Source: Flavobacterium gyeonganense
GTDB taxonomy: Bacteria; Bacteroidota; Bacteroidia; Flavobacteriales; Flavobacteriaceae
Assembly: GCF_029625295.1 (NCBI RefSeq)
Contig: NZ_CP121112.1
Span: 2,170,001-2,234,000 of the forward strand
Reading direction: 5' to 3'
Length of the DNA: 64,000 nucleotides
This document shows, piece after piece, positions 27,993 to 36,546 of the stretch. A program made the translations under genes and the position numbers. Below the pieces are notes generated by a model. The model searched no databases and was not told the DNA's origin. It was given only the letters and a program-made list of their open reading frames with translations. The first letter of the stretch is position 1. Each line of letters starts with the position of its first letter.

Positions 27993-28115
27993 TTAGGATT
28001 TTTTCTTCTTCATTGCTTTTATGATTACATAACCCATGATGATGAAAAAACACACTATAAATATTATATGTGTATTAAGAATGGTAAAATAATAATCGCC
28101 TACGTTAATGTCCAT
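27993..28115 (-). CDS. Very small single-pass membrane protein, 40 aa
   Basis: ATG at 28115 opens MDINVGDYYFTILNTHIIFI..., a short polar N-terminus, one strong hydrophobic helix (about 11-32) and a basic tail ending KAMKKKKS before TAA. The helix-plus-lysine layout is typical of real small membrane proteins. It lies alone in a 445-bp gap on the same strand as its neighbours. Coding potential cannot be proved from this alone. Confidence 0.4.
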   Translation of the reverse strand: MDINVGDYYFTILNTHIIFIVCFFIIMGYVIIKAMKKKKS

Positions 28116-28210
28116 AGCATTGTTCTTTAAAAGTTAATAATTCTGTAATTATTAATGTTTTCTACATTTACACAGGATAAATAAATTGAAATGTTAAGAA
28201 TCTAATATTA

Positions 28211-28237
28211 AACCTCTGCACAGAAAATGCAGAGGTT
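28211..28237 (-). terminator. Hairpin after the 65-aa membrane protein gene
   Basis: AACCTCTGCA and TGCAGAGGTT form a perfect 10-bp stem with a 7-nt loop. On the minus strand it lies 40 bp after the stop at 28277 and is followed by TTTAATATTAG. Probably a terminator, though the T run is weak. Confidence 0.6.
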
Positions 28238-28276
28238 AGTCAACTATATTTAATTACTAATAATAAAAATTCTTAT

Positions 28277-28474
28277 TTACTTTTTCAATTTACATATTAA
28301 AAATTTCACGAAATAAATAGCAGTACTTACAATAATGACAAGTAAAGGAATAAAAAAATAACTTACTACATAGAAAGTGTCTCCTATGCAAAAATTAAAA
28401 TTGTATTCTACGAAGTAGAAAAAAATCAATAATAAAGTTCCAATTGTTAGGAATGTTAAAAACTTAATTTTCAT
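28277..28474 (-). CDS. Small two-helix membrane protein, 65 aa
   Basis: Two hydrophobic helices (LTFLTIGTLLLIFFYFVEY and VVSYFFIPLLVIIVSTAIYF) and a basic end (CKLKK). The start overlaps the end of the upstream 198-aa gene by 11 bp, a sign of co-transcription. Function unknown. Confidence 0.6.
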   Translation of the reverse strand: MKIKFLTFLTIGTLLLIFFYFVEYNFNFCIGDTFYVVSYFFIPLLVIIVSTAIYFVKFLICKLKK

Positions 28475-29060
28475 TTATTTTTACGTTATTAAAAAAAGCA
28501 TTGTACATTGTAAAATGACCAAATATTGAATCCTCAAAACTGATATCATTAATTACTGAATTAAGCAATTTGCCTGGAAATTTTTTATATAAAAATTTAT
28601 TCTCAATTATAGTTTCAATATTTAAAACTAATTCATTTAACTTTCTCGTTTCAGTATTTTCTTTCTGTAATTCGGCAATTTTTGATTTGGAAAACCATAA
28701 TTCAATAATATTTTTTTGCACATTGATTACATAGTAAGGAAGTATGATACTTATAAATAATGAGATTGTATATAATTCACCGTCTTCAATAATAGTAACA
28801 TTGAATGTCAGACATCTGTCTCCTTCATTCAACAATGAAAAATCTCTAAAACCCTTTAAGGTATAATCTTTTTCAAATTCTTTAAGAATGGTTTCTCTAA
28901 AAACTTTTCCATCCCTCGAATCAAAATCATTAATGATTTGATTTAATCTTTTATTTTCCTCGCTAATGAAATACTTATCTTTTTCCGTATAAGCACATAT
29001 GTTACGAGGATAAAGTAAATATACTAAATTTTTCAAAACTTTGTCAATCATATTAATCAA
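28464..29060 (-). CDS. Hypothetical protein, 198 aa
   Basis: Mixed alpha/beta protein with one hydrophobic stretch near the middle (TISLFISIILPYYVINVQKN) and a Lys/Glu-rich helix after it. No family recognised. It begins 3 bp after the stop of the upstream lipoprotein gene and overlaps the next gene by 11 bp, so it belongs to the same transcription unit and may act on or protect against the lipoprotein. Function unknown. Confidence 0.6.
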   Translation of the reverse strand: MINMIDKVLKNLVYLLYPRNICAYTEKDKYFISEENKRLNQIINDFDSRDGKVFRETILKEFEKDYTLKGFRDFSLLNEGDRCLTFNVTIIEDGELYTISLFISIILPYYVINVQKNIIELWFSKSKIAELQKENTETRKLNELVLNIETIIENKFLYKKFPGKLLNSVINDISFEDSIFGHFTMYNAFFNNVKINEN

Positions 29061-29063
29061 TAG

Positions 29064-30278
29064 TTAATTACAGTTACCTGCTGTCCAAGTATTTGTTTTA
29101 TAATCAGTAGCCGGAATATTTTCAGTTGGATTAAATTTCACTCTACCGCCTGGAACAGAAAGAGGATAATTATGGACTAATCTTTCTTTAAAGTATAAGT
29201 CCAGTATCAAATCTGAGACATTTGTTCCTCCATATTTATCTACAACTTCTTGCATTGACTTTTGAAGTACTCGTGCCGAGACATTTGCCGCAATTCCAGG
29301 GGTTATATTTGTATTGCCCATTTGTACATTTGTGGGTGTACCAAAATATACTGCTTGCGGATAACTAATAACATGTAATATTTGAATACCATTAGGACTT
29401 ATTCCTAAAACCTTAAAATTAATGTTTTTTACCATAGCTACTTGCCAAAGCGAACCAACTTGTATAAAATTAAAACTTTCACAACTTGGAGGAGTTTCAG
29501 CAATTTCACCACCACCAGTACCTGGATCTTCTGGCTCAGGATTTTCTGGCTCTGGTTCTGGATCCGGATTTGGATCTGGGTTATCAGGAACATCAAAACA
29601 CTCATAGTTATAATAGGTTGTGCAAACCGTATATGAATCGCCGCCGCCGCCACAATCTGACCAGCCTTCGCCAGTACCTCCATCACAATCTCCTCCACCG
29701 CCACCAACAGTTACACAGGATTCATATGGAGAATAATAACATACAAGCCTTGATGTCATTGCTTTTAATTGTTCTTGTGAAACAGCCTTACGCATAACTC
29801 CTGGATTACCGTTTTTCTTGCCTAGAATTGTTCTGTCATACGCTTTAAAATAACCAACCCAGATATTAGAATCCCAAAACGGGAGTTTTACATTTTTGTT
29901 AAATACATCACTCCGAACAGTCATATCATATTGTATTTTTCCTTTAGAGTCCCTATACAAAGCAAAAAAGCCAATTATATTTTCCTTATCAATACTTAAA
30001 AAAGGGACTAAGATTCTTTTCTTATTTTCGATAATTAAAAATTCAGCATTTTTCCATAACACTTCATTTTTTAATAATCTTCTTTCTAATTGTTCTCTTT
30101 TTTCACTATTTTTTAATTCTTGTATTACCCCTTTTAAAACCGTATTGTTTCCATCATATACCCAGACTTTTTCAGGAATGTAGCTGGCATTTGTTTCTTG
30201 TGTTTCTATTTTCTCGCTGACACAAGATACGGTTAAAAGTAAAAGTAATGCAATCGCATAATAAAAATGTTTTTTCAT
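29064..30278 (-). CDS. Lipoprotein with Gly/Cys-rich and Pro/Glu/Asp-rich linker
   Basis: 404 aa. Lipoprotein signal with lipobox TVSC (Cys19). An N-terminal domain (~25-195) contains YDGNNTVLKGVIQELK. Then comes a low-complexity linker (~200-265): Gly runs with several cysteines (GGGGGDCDGGTGEGWSDCGG), then Pro/Glu/Asp repeats (DPNPDPEPEPENPEPEDP). A C-terminal domain follows (~268-404). The linker suggests a surface-exposed two-domain protein. It lies 19 bp downstream of an O-antigen-ligase-like gene on the same strand. Function unknown; a substrate of that ligase is one possibility. Confidence 0.7.
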   Translation of the reverse strand: MKKHFYYAIALLLLLTVSCVSEKIETQETNASYIPEKVWVYDGNNTVLKGVIQELKNSEKREQLERRLLKNEVLWKNAEFLIIENKKRILVPFLSIDKENIIGFFALYRDSKGKIQYDMTVRSDVFNKNVKLPFWDSNIWVGYFKAYDRTILGKKNGNPGVMRKAVSQEQLKAMTSRLVCYYSPYESCVTVGGGGGDCDGGTGEGWSDCGGGGDSYTVCTTYYNYECFDVPDNPDPNPDPEPEPENPEPEDPGTGGGEIAETPPSCESFNFIQVGSLWQVAMVKNINFKVLGISPNGIQILHVISYPQAVYFGTPTNVQMGNTNITPGIAANVSARVLQKSMQEVVDKYGGTNVSDLILDLYFKERLVHNYPLSVPGGRVKFNPTENIPATDYKTNTWTAGNCN

Positions 30279-30297
30279 AGATTTTTTGGTTTAAATA

Positions 30298-32037
30298 TTA
30301 GTAAATAGAATTGATTAAATACTTTTTTGCTTTTAGCTTTATAAGAAAAACTTTTTTGCTTTTAATTTTTACAGGCGTTTTTAAAATTTTATTAGCATAA
30401 AATCCGGCATTTTTTAGATCATTGTTTCTTATGTAGAATTCTAATAATTTTTCCTGCGGTTTAAACAAATGAGGCTGTATAAAATGTAATTTCAAAAGAT
30501 TGTTTTCTGCACTTTTATAATTTTGCTTTTTTTCATAAAGATTTGCTGTTTTACTATAAAGTATAGGTAGATTATTTATTTTTTTTGCTTTTTCATATAA
30601 ACATAAGGCGCTATCTATATCTGTATCTTCAAGAAAATTGCCATAACGCAATAAAAAATTACCATCATTATTTAATCGTTTTTCTGCATATTCATAAAGA
30701 GTTTTGCTGGAATCAGGACTAGTATATTCTAATTCGCTTGCACTCTTCGAGGCATGAAATCCTTTGTATTGAAAGTTAGTTAGGAGAATTAATAATGCGG
30801 CAATTAAACAAAATGCTGCTTTTTTGAAGTTTTCATTTAACTTAATTTGAAGATTTGAAGGATTGTAATTTCTTAAAGCAATTTGATTCAATAAAATTAA
30901 TTTGAAGGGAAAAAATTGCAGAGGAAAAGAAAAGAAAGCAAAAACAACAAATGATAAATAAACAGAAAATGATGCTAAGGTAAAGTCATCTTTTTGATTA
31001 CTGAGTAGTGACTGTTTAGATTTAAATATCCATATATCTGCAATAACAATTATAATAATTCCTAATAATCCGTTTTCAAGAATGAATTTTAAAAATTCGT
31101 TGAATGCCTGTGAACTTGCTCCGGCCAGTAGAATTTCTTTTGTAGTACCACCTTTAGAAAAATAATCAGCCTGCGAATTAATATATTCAACATTAAAAAA
31201 ATTATAACCAACACCTGTTAATGGATTTTTTAGAAATGAAAGAAAGGAAATTTTCCAGATCAGTAATCGTCCATAAACAGAATCAGTTCCTTTACTGTAA
31301 AAAATGAATAAAAGAAGAGGTATTAAAGAAAACAAAAAGTATTTAAAATATCCCCATTTTTTGAAAGTAAAATAACTTATTATACTAACAATTGTGACAA
31401 CTGCAGCTAACATTGCAGCTCTGGAAGCACTAAGTATAAGTACAAAAAACATTAAAAAAACGGCAAGTAAATAAAGTATTAATCTTAAAGGTTTTTTTAG
31501 AATGATTTTTTGTGATAATTGACAACATGCCAGTGATAAAATTATAGCGATGAAGCCACCTAATGGTCCCGGATTAGGAAAATTACCAGTTACTTGCCAA
31601 TAATAATTTGTTCGTTCGATAATACCGTTGTACTGAAGTATACAATAAATGCTAAGCAGTACTCCGATAAAAGTAACATAATCATAATAGGTATTAATTT
31701 CCTCGTACTTTAAACGAATTTTCTTTAATGATATGTAATAAATAATGAGTGAAAACGTACTTATGACATGAATTTCATTTATTGACCCTAAGCGTAAACT
31801 TCTTGAAATTGCTGAATATAAAAGAATAACAATTACAGCAAAATCAGTTTTGCCAAGTTGTAATGGTTCTTTTGAGAAAGTAAACAAGGATCCTGAAAAT
31901 AGTATTAAAAGAAATAGCTGATAATAAACATATTCACGACCAATCCAAAAATCAGAATTATGATTTAATACAAGGCTTATAATCAAAATTATAGCTAATA
32001 ATGTCATTTTAAATAAATTTTTATTAATAGCTACCAT
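30298..32037 (-). CDS. O-antigen ligase-like membrane protein with C-terminal TPR region
   Basis: 579 aa: about ten membrane helices (~10-400), with the Wzy_C-type central region including ILSASRAAMLAAVVTIVSII and the periplasmic loop ending GRLLIWKISFLSFLKNPLTGVGYNFF, the usual place of catalytic Arg/His residues. A soluble TPR-like region (~430-579) follows, for example ALCLYEKAKKINNLPILYSK. The family includes O-antigen ligases, polymerases and protein O-glycosyltransferases. Isolation from sugar genes and proximity to a lipoprotein gene make a dedicated protein-modifying role possible. Divergent from an XRE regulator. Confidence 0.8.
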   Translation of the reverse strand: MVAINKNLFKMTLLAIILIISLVLNHNSDFWIGREYVYYQLFLLILFSGSLFTFSKEPLQLGKTDFAVIVILLYSAISRSLRLGSINEIHVISTFSLIIYYISLKKIRLKYEEINTYYDYVTFIGVLLSIYCILQYNGIIERTNYYWQVTGNFPNPGPLGGFIAIILSLACCQLSQKIILKKPLRLILYLLAVFLMFFVLILSASRAAMLAAVVTIVSIISYFTFKKWGYFKYFLFSLIPLLLFIFYSKGTDSVYGRLLIWKISFLSFLKNPLTGVGYNFFNVEYINSQADYFSKGGTTKEILLAGASSQAFNEFLKFILENGLLGIIIIVIADIWIFKSKQSLLSNQKDDFTLASFSVYLSFVVFAFFSFPLQFFPFKLILLNQIALRNYNPSNLQIKLNENFKKAAFCLIAALLILLTNFQYKGFHASKSASELEYTSPDSSKTLYEYAEKRLNNDGNFLLRYGNFLEDTDIDSALCLYEKAKKINNLPILYSKTANLYEKKQNYKSAENNLLKLHFIQPHLFKPQEKLLEFYIRNNDLKNAGFYANKILKTPVKIKSKKVFLIKLKAKKYLINSIY

Positions 32038-32094
32038 CTTAATTATTAAAGTAATTTTTTTCTTTCAAAAAAAGAATTAATTTCAGATCTTTAA

Positions 32095-32129
32095 ATGTGA
32101 TAATAACATTTATTATGTGATTAAAACAT
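32095..32129. promoter_or_regulatory. Two operator-like repeats between the ligase gene and the XRE gene
   Basis: ATGTGATAATAACAT (32095-32109) and ATGTGATTAAAACAT (32115-32129) agree at 13 of 15 positions. Each is an ATGT-N7-ACAT partial palindrome. Their starts are 20 bp apart, about two helical turns. They lie 20 bp upstream of the XRE ATG, in the divergent intergenic region, and are good candidates for the regulator's binding sites. Confidence 0.55.
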
Positions 32130-32149
32130 AATTGCTAAATAATTTAGAA

Positions 32150-32467
32150 ATGCAGTTACACCAAAAAGTTAAGCTCATTAGGGAAATAAAAAAGCTTTCT
32201 CAGGATTATATTGCTCATGAATTGGATTTAAATCAGTCTCAATACAGTAGGAGAGAAAAGGGAGAAATACCATTTATAACTAATGAGATAATAAAACTTT
32301 CGATACTATTAGAAACATCAATATCTGACTTATTTGATGAGAGAGTTACTGCTCTAAATAATACTATTTTAATTCATGAAAAACTTATACAACAATATGA
32401 ATTACGGATTAAAGAAAAAGATGAACTTATTGAGATATTGAAAGGTCAAATAAATATTTCATCTTGA
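32150..32467 (+). CDS. XRE-family HTH regulator with C-terminal coiled coil
   Basis: 105 aa from the ATG at 32150 (an upstream TTG at 32132 is in frame but would be unusual). The N-terminal helix-turn-helix reads KLIREIKKLSQDYIAHELDL then NQSQYSRREKGE, the classical XRE pattern. The C-terminus is a Leu/Glu/Lys-rich helix (LIQQYELRIKEKDELIEILK) suited to dimerisation. Divergent to the O-antigen-ligase-like gene with two operator-like repeats between them, so it probably controls that island and itself. Confidence 0.85.
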   Translation: MQLHQKVKLIREIKKLSQDYIAHELDLNQSQYSRREKGEIPFITNEIIKLSILLETSISDLFDERVTALNNTILIHEKLIQQYELRIKEKDELIEILKGQINISS

Positions 32468-32624
32468 AAATACTTATATTTACCGACTCAAAAATCTACA
32501 GCATATGATTGTTTCTGCTTAATCCTATTTTTATTTTTTAGAATAATTAGGATACTTACGCTTTTATTTTCAGTTCAGACTACTTCATACACCTGAACAA
32601 TTTTATCATTTATCCTAAAATATC

Positions 32625-34051
32625 ATGACAGAAACAACTATAAAGAAGAATCTATTTTCTAAAATTTTTGCCACATTAAAACAAGCCCTAAAAGGCGACG
32701 AATCCTTTGATTACACATCCGGAAGCATCAAAAAAGCAGTAATTCTTCTTGCCATTCCAATGGTTTTGGAAATGATGATGGAGTCCGTTTTTGCTTTAGT
32801 CGATTTATATTTTGTCGGACATTTGGAAAACAGCAGTTTTGCGATTCAGACTGTTGGTTTAACCGAATCGGTATTGACGGTTATTTATTCGCTTGCCATC
32901 GGAATGAGTATGGCGGCAACAGCTGTTGTGGCAAGACGAATTGGAGAAAAAGATTCTGTCGCTGCTGCAAAATCCGGAATGCAGGCCATTATTATTGCTT
33001 TTGCAGTTAATAGCTTACTGAGTATTTTCGGAATTATGTATGCGAAAGATATTTTGATTTTAATGGGTTCCTCATTAGAATCAGCAGAGCACGGTTACCG
33101 ATTTACCCAAATTATGATTGGCTCGAGTTTGTGCATTATGCTTTTATTTCTGATAAACGGAATTTTTAGAGGCGCAGGAAATGCAGCAATCGCTATGAAA
33201 AGTCTTTGGATTGCAAACATCTGCAACATTATTTTATGTCCAATTTTAATTAACGGTTTAGGACCTGCTCCCGCTTTTGGTTTGGTTGGTGCCGCATTAG
33301 CTACAACATGTGGGAGAAGTATTGGGGTTTTGTATCAAATCTATCATTTATTTTCAGGAAATGGAATTTTAAAAATCAAAATTTCATACTTCGTTCCGGA
33401 TTTTACACAAATAAAAGCGTTAGTAAAAATTGCAGCTCCCGGAATTTTACAATTTGTAATTGCGTCCTGTAGCTGGATTTTTTTAGCTCAATTAGTAGCC
33501 ACGATGGGAGGCGATCATGGTTCGGCAGGTTATCAGACAGCACTTAGAATTATGATGTTTTTCATTCTCCCTGCCTGGGGATTAAGTAACGCAGCCGCAA
33601 CTTTAGTCGGACAGAATTTAGGAGCCAAACAAATCGAACGTGCTGAAAAATCGGTTTTTACAACAGCAAAATACAACGTGATTTTCATGGCTTCAATTAT
33701 GATAATAACATTAGTTTTTGGAAACTATATTATCTCTTTTTTTACGAATGATGAAATGGTCAAAGCAATTGCTGCTGAAGCATTGCGTACGATGAGCATC
33801 GGATTTGTTTTCTACGGAATCGGAATGGTTTTGATTAATACGTTCAACGGGGCAGGAGATACCTGGACACCAACCGGAATCAATTTCTTCGGATTTTGGC
33901 TGTTCCAGATTCCGCTTGCTTATGTATTGGCAAAACATTTTAATTGGGACCAACCGGAGTTTTCATTGCAATTCCGGTTGCTGAAACTGCCATTACTTTA
34001 GCTGGAATCTTTTTCTACAAAAGAGGAAAGTGGAAACGAATACAAGTATAA
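32625..34051 (+). CDS. MATE family efflux transporter (C-terminus frameshifted)
   Basis: Cation-coupled multidrug/toxin exporter with 12 helices. Typical openings include IKKAVILLAIPMVLEMMMES and LYFVGHLENS, and the internal repeat shows as AALATTCGRSIGVLYQ then AAPGILQFVI. As written the frame stops at 34001. One extra G at GGG 33946-33948 restores NWGPTGVFIAIPVAETAITL and the lysine-rich end, stop at 34049-34051 (475 aa, normal length). Probably a sequencing error. A terminator follows and the gene faces dusB. Confidence 0.87.
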
Positions 34052-34056
34052 TAAAG

Positions 34057-34090
34057 CGAAAAGACCTTCAGTTACGAAGGTCTTTTTTTT
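34057..34090. terminator. Bidirectional terminator between the MATE gene and dusB
   Basis: AAAGACCTTC and GAAGGTCTTT form a 10-bp stem with a 5-nt loop, followed by a T run on the + strand and an A-rich stretch on the other side. Shared by the two convergent genes. Confidence 0.8.
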
Positions 34091-34093
34091 ATT

Positions 34094-35086
34094 TTAAACA
34101 AACTCATATCCAGCATAAACCTGTTCAATTTCTTTCATAATAGCAAACAAATCTTCAGGAGCATCAGTGGTAACCAGTTTTTGTTTGAATTCTTTAAAAG
34201 AGTGAATTCCTTTGAAATAATTGGTGTAGTGACGACGCATTTCTACAATTCCCAAACGTTCCCCTTTCCAGTCCATTGACCATTGCAAATGATTTCTCGC
34301 AGCTTCAACACGATCAATAACAGTTGGAGCAGGTAAATGCTCACCCGTTTTAAAATAATGCTTGATTTCATTAAAAATCCACGGATAACCAATCGCCGCG
34401 CGGCCAATCATGATACCGTCAATTCCGTATTCATTTTTATATTTTAATGCCTTTTCAGGACTGTCGATATCACCGTTTCCGAAAATAGGCATTGTAATTC
34501 TTGGGTTGTTTTTTACACGCGCAATATGCGACCAGTCAGAATGACCTTTATACATTTGAGCACGGGTTCTGGCATGAATCGTTAAAGCCTGAACACCAAT
34601 ATCCTGAAGTCTTTCGGCAACTTCATCAATATTAATAGAACTTTCGTCCCAGCCTAAACGTGTTTTTACTGTAACAGGTAAATCTGTCCCTTTGATAACC
34701 GCTTGCGTTAAACGCACCATCAAATCAACATCTTTTAAAACCCCAGCTCCAGCACCTTTACAAACTACTTTTTTTACTGGACATCCAAAATTGATATCAA
34801 CTAGATCCGGTTTTACAGTAGAAACAATTTTAGAAGACATCTCCATTGCTTCTTCGTCACCACCAAAAATCTGAATTCCAACTGGACGTTCGTAATCAAA
34901 AATATCCAGCTTCATGCGGCTTTTTATAGCATCACGAATTAATCCTTCCGACGAAATAAATTCAGAATACATCATGTCAGCGCCATGCGTTTTGCATAAT
35001 CTGCGAAACGGCGGATCACTAACATCTTCCATCGGTGCGAGTAATAAAGGAAATTCGGGTAATTCTATGTTGCCAATCTTGACCAT
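34094..35086 (-). CDS. dusB: tRNA-dihydrouridine synthase DusB-like
   Basis: FMN enzyme that reduces specific uridines in the tRNA D-loop. Seen: LLLAPMEDVSDPPFRRL (FMN site, near 13-29), VDINFGCPVKKVVCKGAGA with the catalytic Cys of the NxGCP block, TVKTRLGWDE, ALTIHARTRAQMYKG, and GDIDSPEKAL then DGIMIGRAAIGYPWIF. I chose the ATG at 35086 (330 aa, MVKIGNIELP) because the longer in-frame start at 35104 would lie inside the promoter element. The monocistronic gene is followed by a shared terminator. Confidence 0.93.
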   Translation of the reverse strand: MVKIGNIELPEFPLLLAPMEDVSDPPFRRLCKTHGADMMYSEFISSEGLIRDAIKSRMKLDIFDYERPVGIQIFGGDEEAMEMSSKIVSTVKPDLVDINFGCPVKKVVCKGAGAGVLKDVDLMVRLTQAVIKGTDLPVTVKTRLGWDESSINIDEVAERLQDIGVQALTIHARTRAQMYKGHSDWSHIARVKNNPRITMPIFGNGDIDSPEKALKYKNEYGIDGIMIGRAAIGYPWIFNEIKHYFKTGEHLPAPTVIDRVEAARNHLQWSMDWKGERLGIVEMRRHYTNYFKGIHSFKEFKQKLVTTDAPEDLFAIMKEIEQVYAGYEFV

Positions 35087-35101
35087 CTTCAATATTTTTT
35101 G

Positions 35102-35134
35102 CAAAATTACAACATTTAGTTCAATTCACAGCAA
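35102..35134 (-). promoter_or_regulatory. dusB: Promoter of dusB
   Basis: On the minus strand TAATTTTG (35109-35102) matches the -7 consensus TAnnTTTG. A TTG at 35134-35132 lies 22 bp upstream as the -33 element. Transcription would start close to the ATG at 35086, which supports that start. Confidence 0.55.
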
Positions 35135-35169
35135 AACATTAATAATGAGGTTCAAAGGGTTGAAGTTAA

Positions 35170-35241
35170 ACCATATAAGTAATATAAGTTCATTTTAGTT
35201 TTTGCGCAAAGTTTTATATGGACTTATATTACTTATATGGT
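35170..35241. repeat. Perfect 20-bp inverted repeat between dusB and the PaaK-like gene
   Basis: ACCATATAAGTAATATAAGT (35170-35189) is exactly complementary to 35222-35241, with a 32-nt loop. It lies just after the last flexirubin gene (stop at 35251 on the minus strand) and could end that transcript, or be a dispersed extragenic palindrome. Confidence 0.7.
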
Positions 35242-35250
35242 GAAAAAAAT

Positions 35251-36546
35251 CTATATGGTATTTCGATAATCAAAAAACCGAATAGGCTTTCGGCTCATTG
35301 GATTAAAAACCAAAGGATTTAGAATTTCTTTTGAGGCAAATTCTATTTTTGGTGTTACTCTCAATTTGGCTCTAAAGTGATCTTTTATTTCCTGCAGAAA
35401 TTCAGGAGTTTGGTTTTTAACCGCAATTTTTATCAGGATTTCATCCGTACCTAAATCATTGGTAGAGATTTCAATTAAATGATTTTCGATATTGTCAAAA
35501 CTGCTCAAAACATCGTTCATCGCTGGCGGGTAAAGTGTAGTACCTTTATACTTGATCATTTGCTTTTTACGCCCGACAACTGAGCCAACACGTAACGTGT
35601 TTCTTCCGCATTCACAAGGTTCATCGTGAAGCTGCACAATGTCTCCGGTTTTAAAACGTAATAAAGGCATGGCTTCAATTCCTAAAGTCGTAAATGTAAG
35701 CTCGCCCGTTTCGCCATTTTTAACCGGCATATTATTTTCGTCCAGCACTTCAACAATAATTAATTCCGGATGATGATGTCCGCCTTTTCCGTGTTCACAT
35801 TCTGTAAAAGCAGTGCTCATTTCGGTAGAGGCATAAGTCGAAAACAACTTGATGTTCCATTTATCTGTAATTTTTTTCGATAAAATATTCATTGAAAAAT
35901 CCTGTTCTCTCAAGGATTCTCCAATACAGATAGCTCCTTTTATGCTTGAATTATTATAATCGATACCGTGGATTTCGGCATATTCGATTAATTTCAAAAG
36001 GAAAGAAGGAACGGTAATCAAATAACTCGGATTGTATTTTAAAATCGAATCCCACTGCATTTCCGGGATACCGGCACCTACGCGTATTACGCCAACTTTC
36101 AATTTTCTGAGACCCAAAAAATAAGCCAGACCGGCCATAAATTTTCGGTCAATTGTGGTCATTAACTGGACCACATCGCCTTCTGCAATTCCTGCACAGG
36201 CAAAAGAAATGGCTTCATTGTAAGCTAGTCTGTCTAAATCGGAATCGGTTAAGCCAAAAGTTACCGGATCGCCCAAAGTCCCGGAAGTTGAAGCATAATC
36301 GATAATTTTATGCTGCGGCACACACAAAAAATCATCGTTATATTGTTGTAAATCTTCTTTAGTAGTAACAGGTAAAAATTGTAAATCTTCCAGCGTTTTC
36401 ACTTTCGAAATATCAATATTCTGACCTGCGAAAAGTCTTTTATAAAATGGAGAATTCTCGCTGATATAAGCTAAAAGTTCAGCTAATTTTTGTTCCTGAA
36501 AAATTTTAATTTCCTCTAAAGATTTTTTTTCTATTGCCGGAATCAT
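35251..36546 (-). CDS. PaaK-like adenylate-forming ligase
   Basis: 431-residue AMP-forming ligase of the phenylacetate-CoA ligase type. P-loop-like YASTSGTLGDPVTFGLT, the adenylate motif TYASTEMSTAFTECEHG, the hinge-region RFKTGDIV, a CECG metal-binding-like turn, and the C-terminal GRKKQMIKYKGTTLYPPAM. Members activate aryl acids to CoA or ACP thioesters. At the downstream end of the flexirubin cluster, it may load the tyrosine-derived aryl starter. Its start overlaps the stop of the C45 gene (ATGA). Confidence 0.85.
   Translation of the reverse strand: MIPAIEKKSLEEIKIFQEQKLAELLAYISENSPFYKRLFAGQNIDISKVKTLEDLQFLPVTTKEDLQQYNDDFLCVPQHKIIDYASTSGTLGDPVTFGLTDSDLDRLAYNEAISFACAGIAEGDVVQLMTTIDRKFMAGLAYFLGLRKLKVGVIRVGAGIPEMQWDSILKYNPSYLITVPSFLLKLIEYAEIHGIDYNNSSIKGAICIGESLREQDFSMNILSKKITDKWNIKLFSTYASTEMSTAFTECEHGKGGHHHPELIIVEVLDENNMPVKNGETGELTFTTLGIEAMPLLRFKTGDIVQLHDEPCECGRNTLRVGSVVGRKKQMIKYKGTTLYPPAMNDVLSSFDNIENHLIEISTNDLGTDEILIKIAVKNQTPEFLQEIKDHFRAKLRVTPKIEFASKEILNPLVFNPMSRKPIRFFDYRNTI

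Noticed and set aside
29422..29797. Frames on the + strand over the lipoprotein linker rich in Ser/Gly/Phe or His/Leu
   Set aside because: They mirror the low-complexity Pro/Glu and Gly/Cys linker of the real minus-strand gene and have no independent support.
33711..33953. An 80-codon frame on the minus strand in the MATE gene
   Set aside because: It lies entirely inside the conserved transporter sequence on the other strand and shows no family features.
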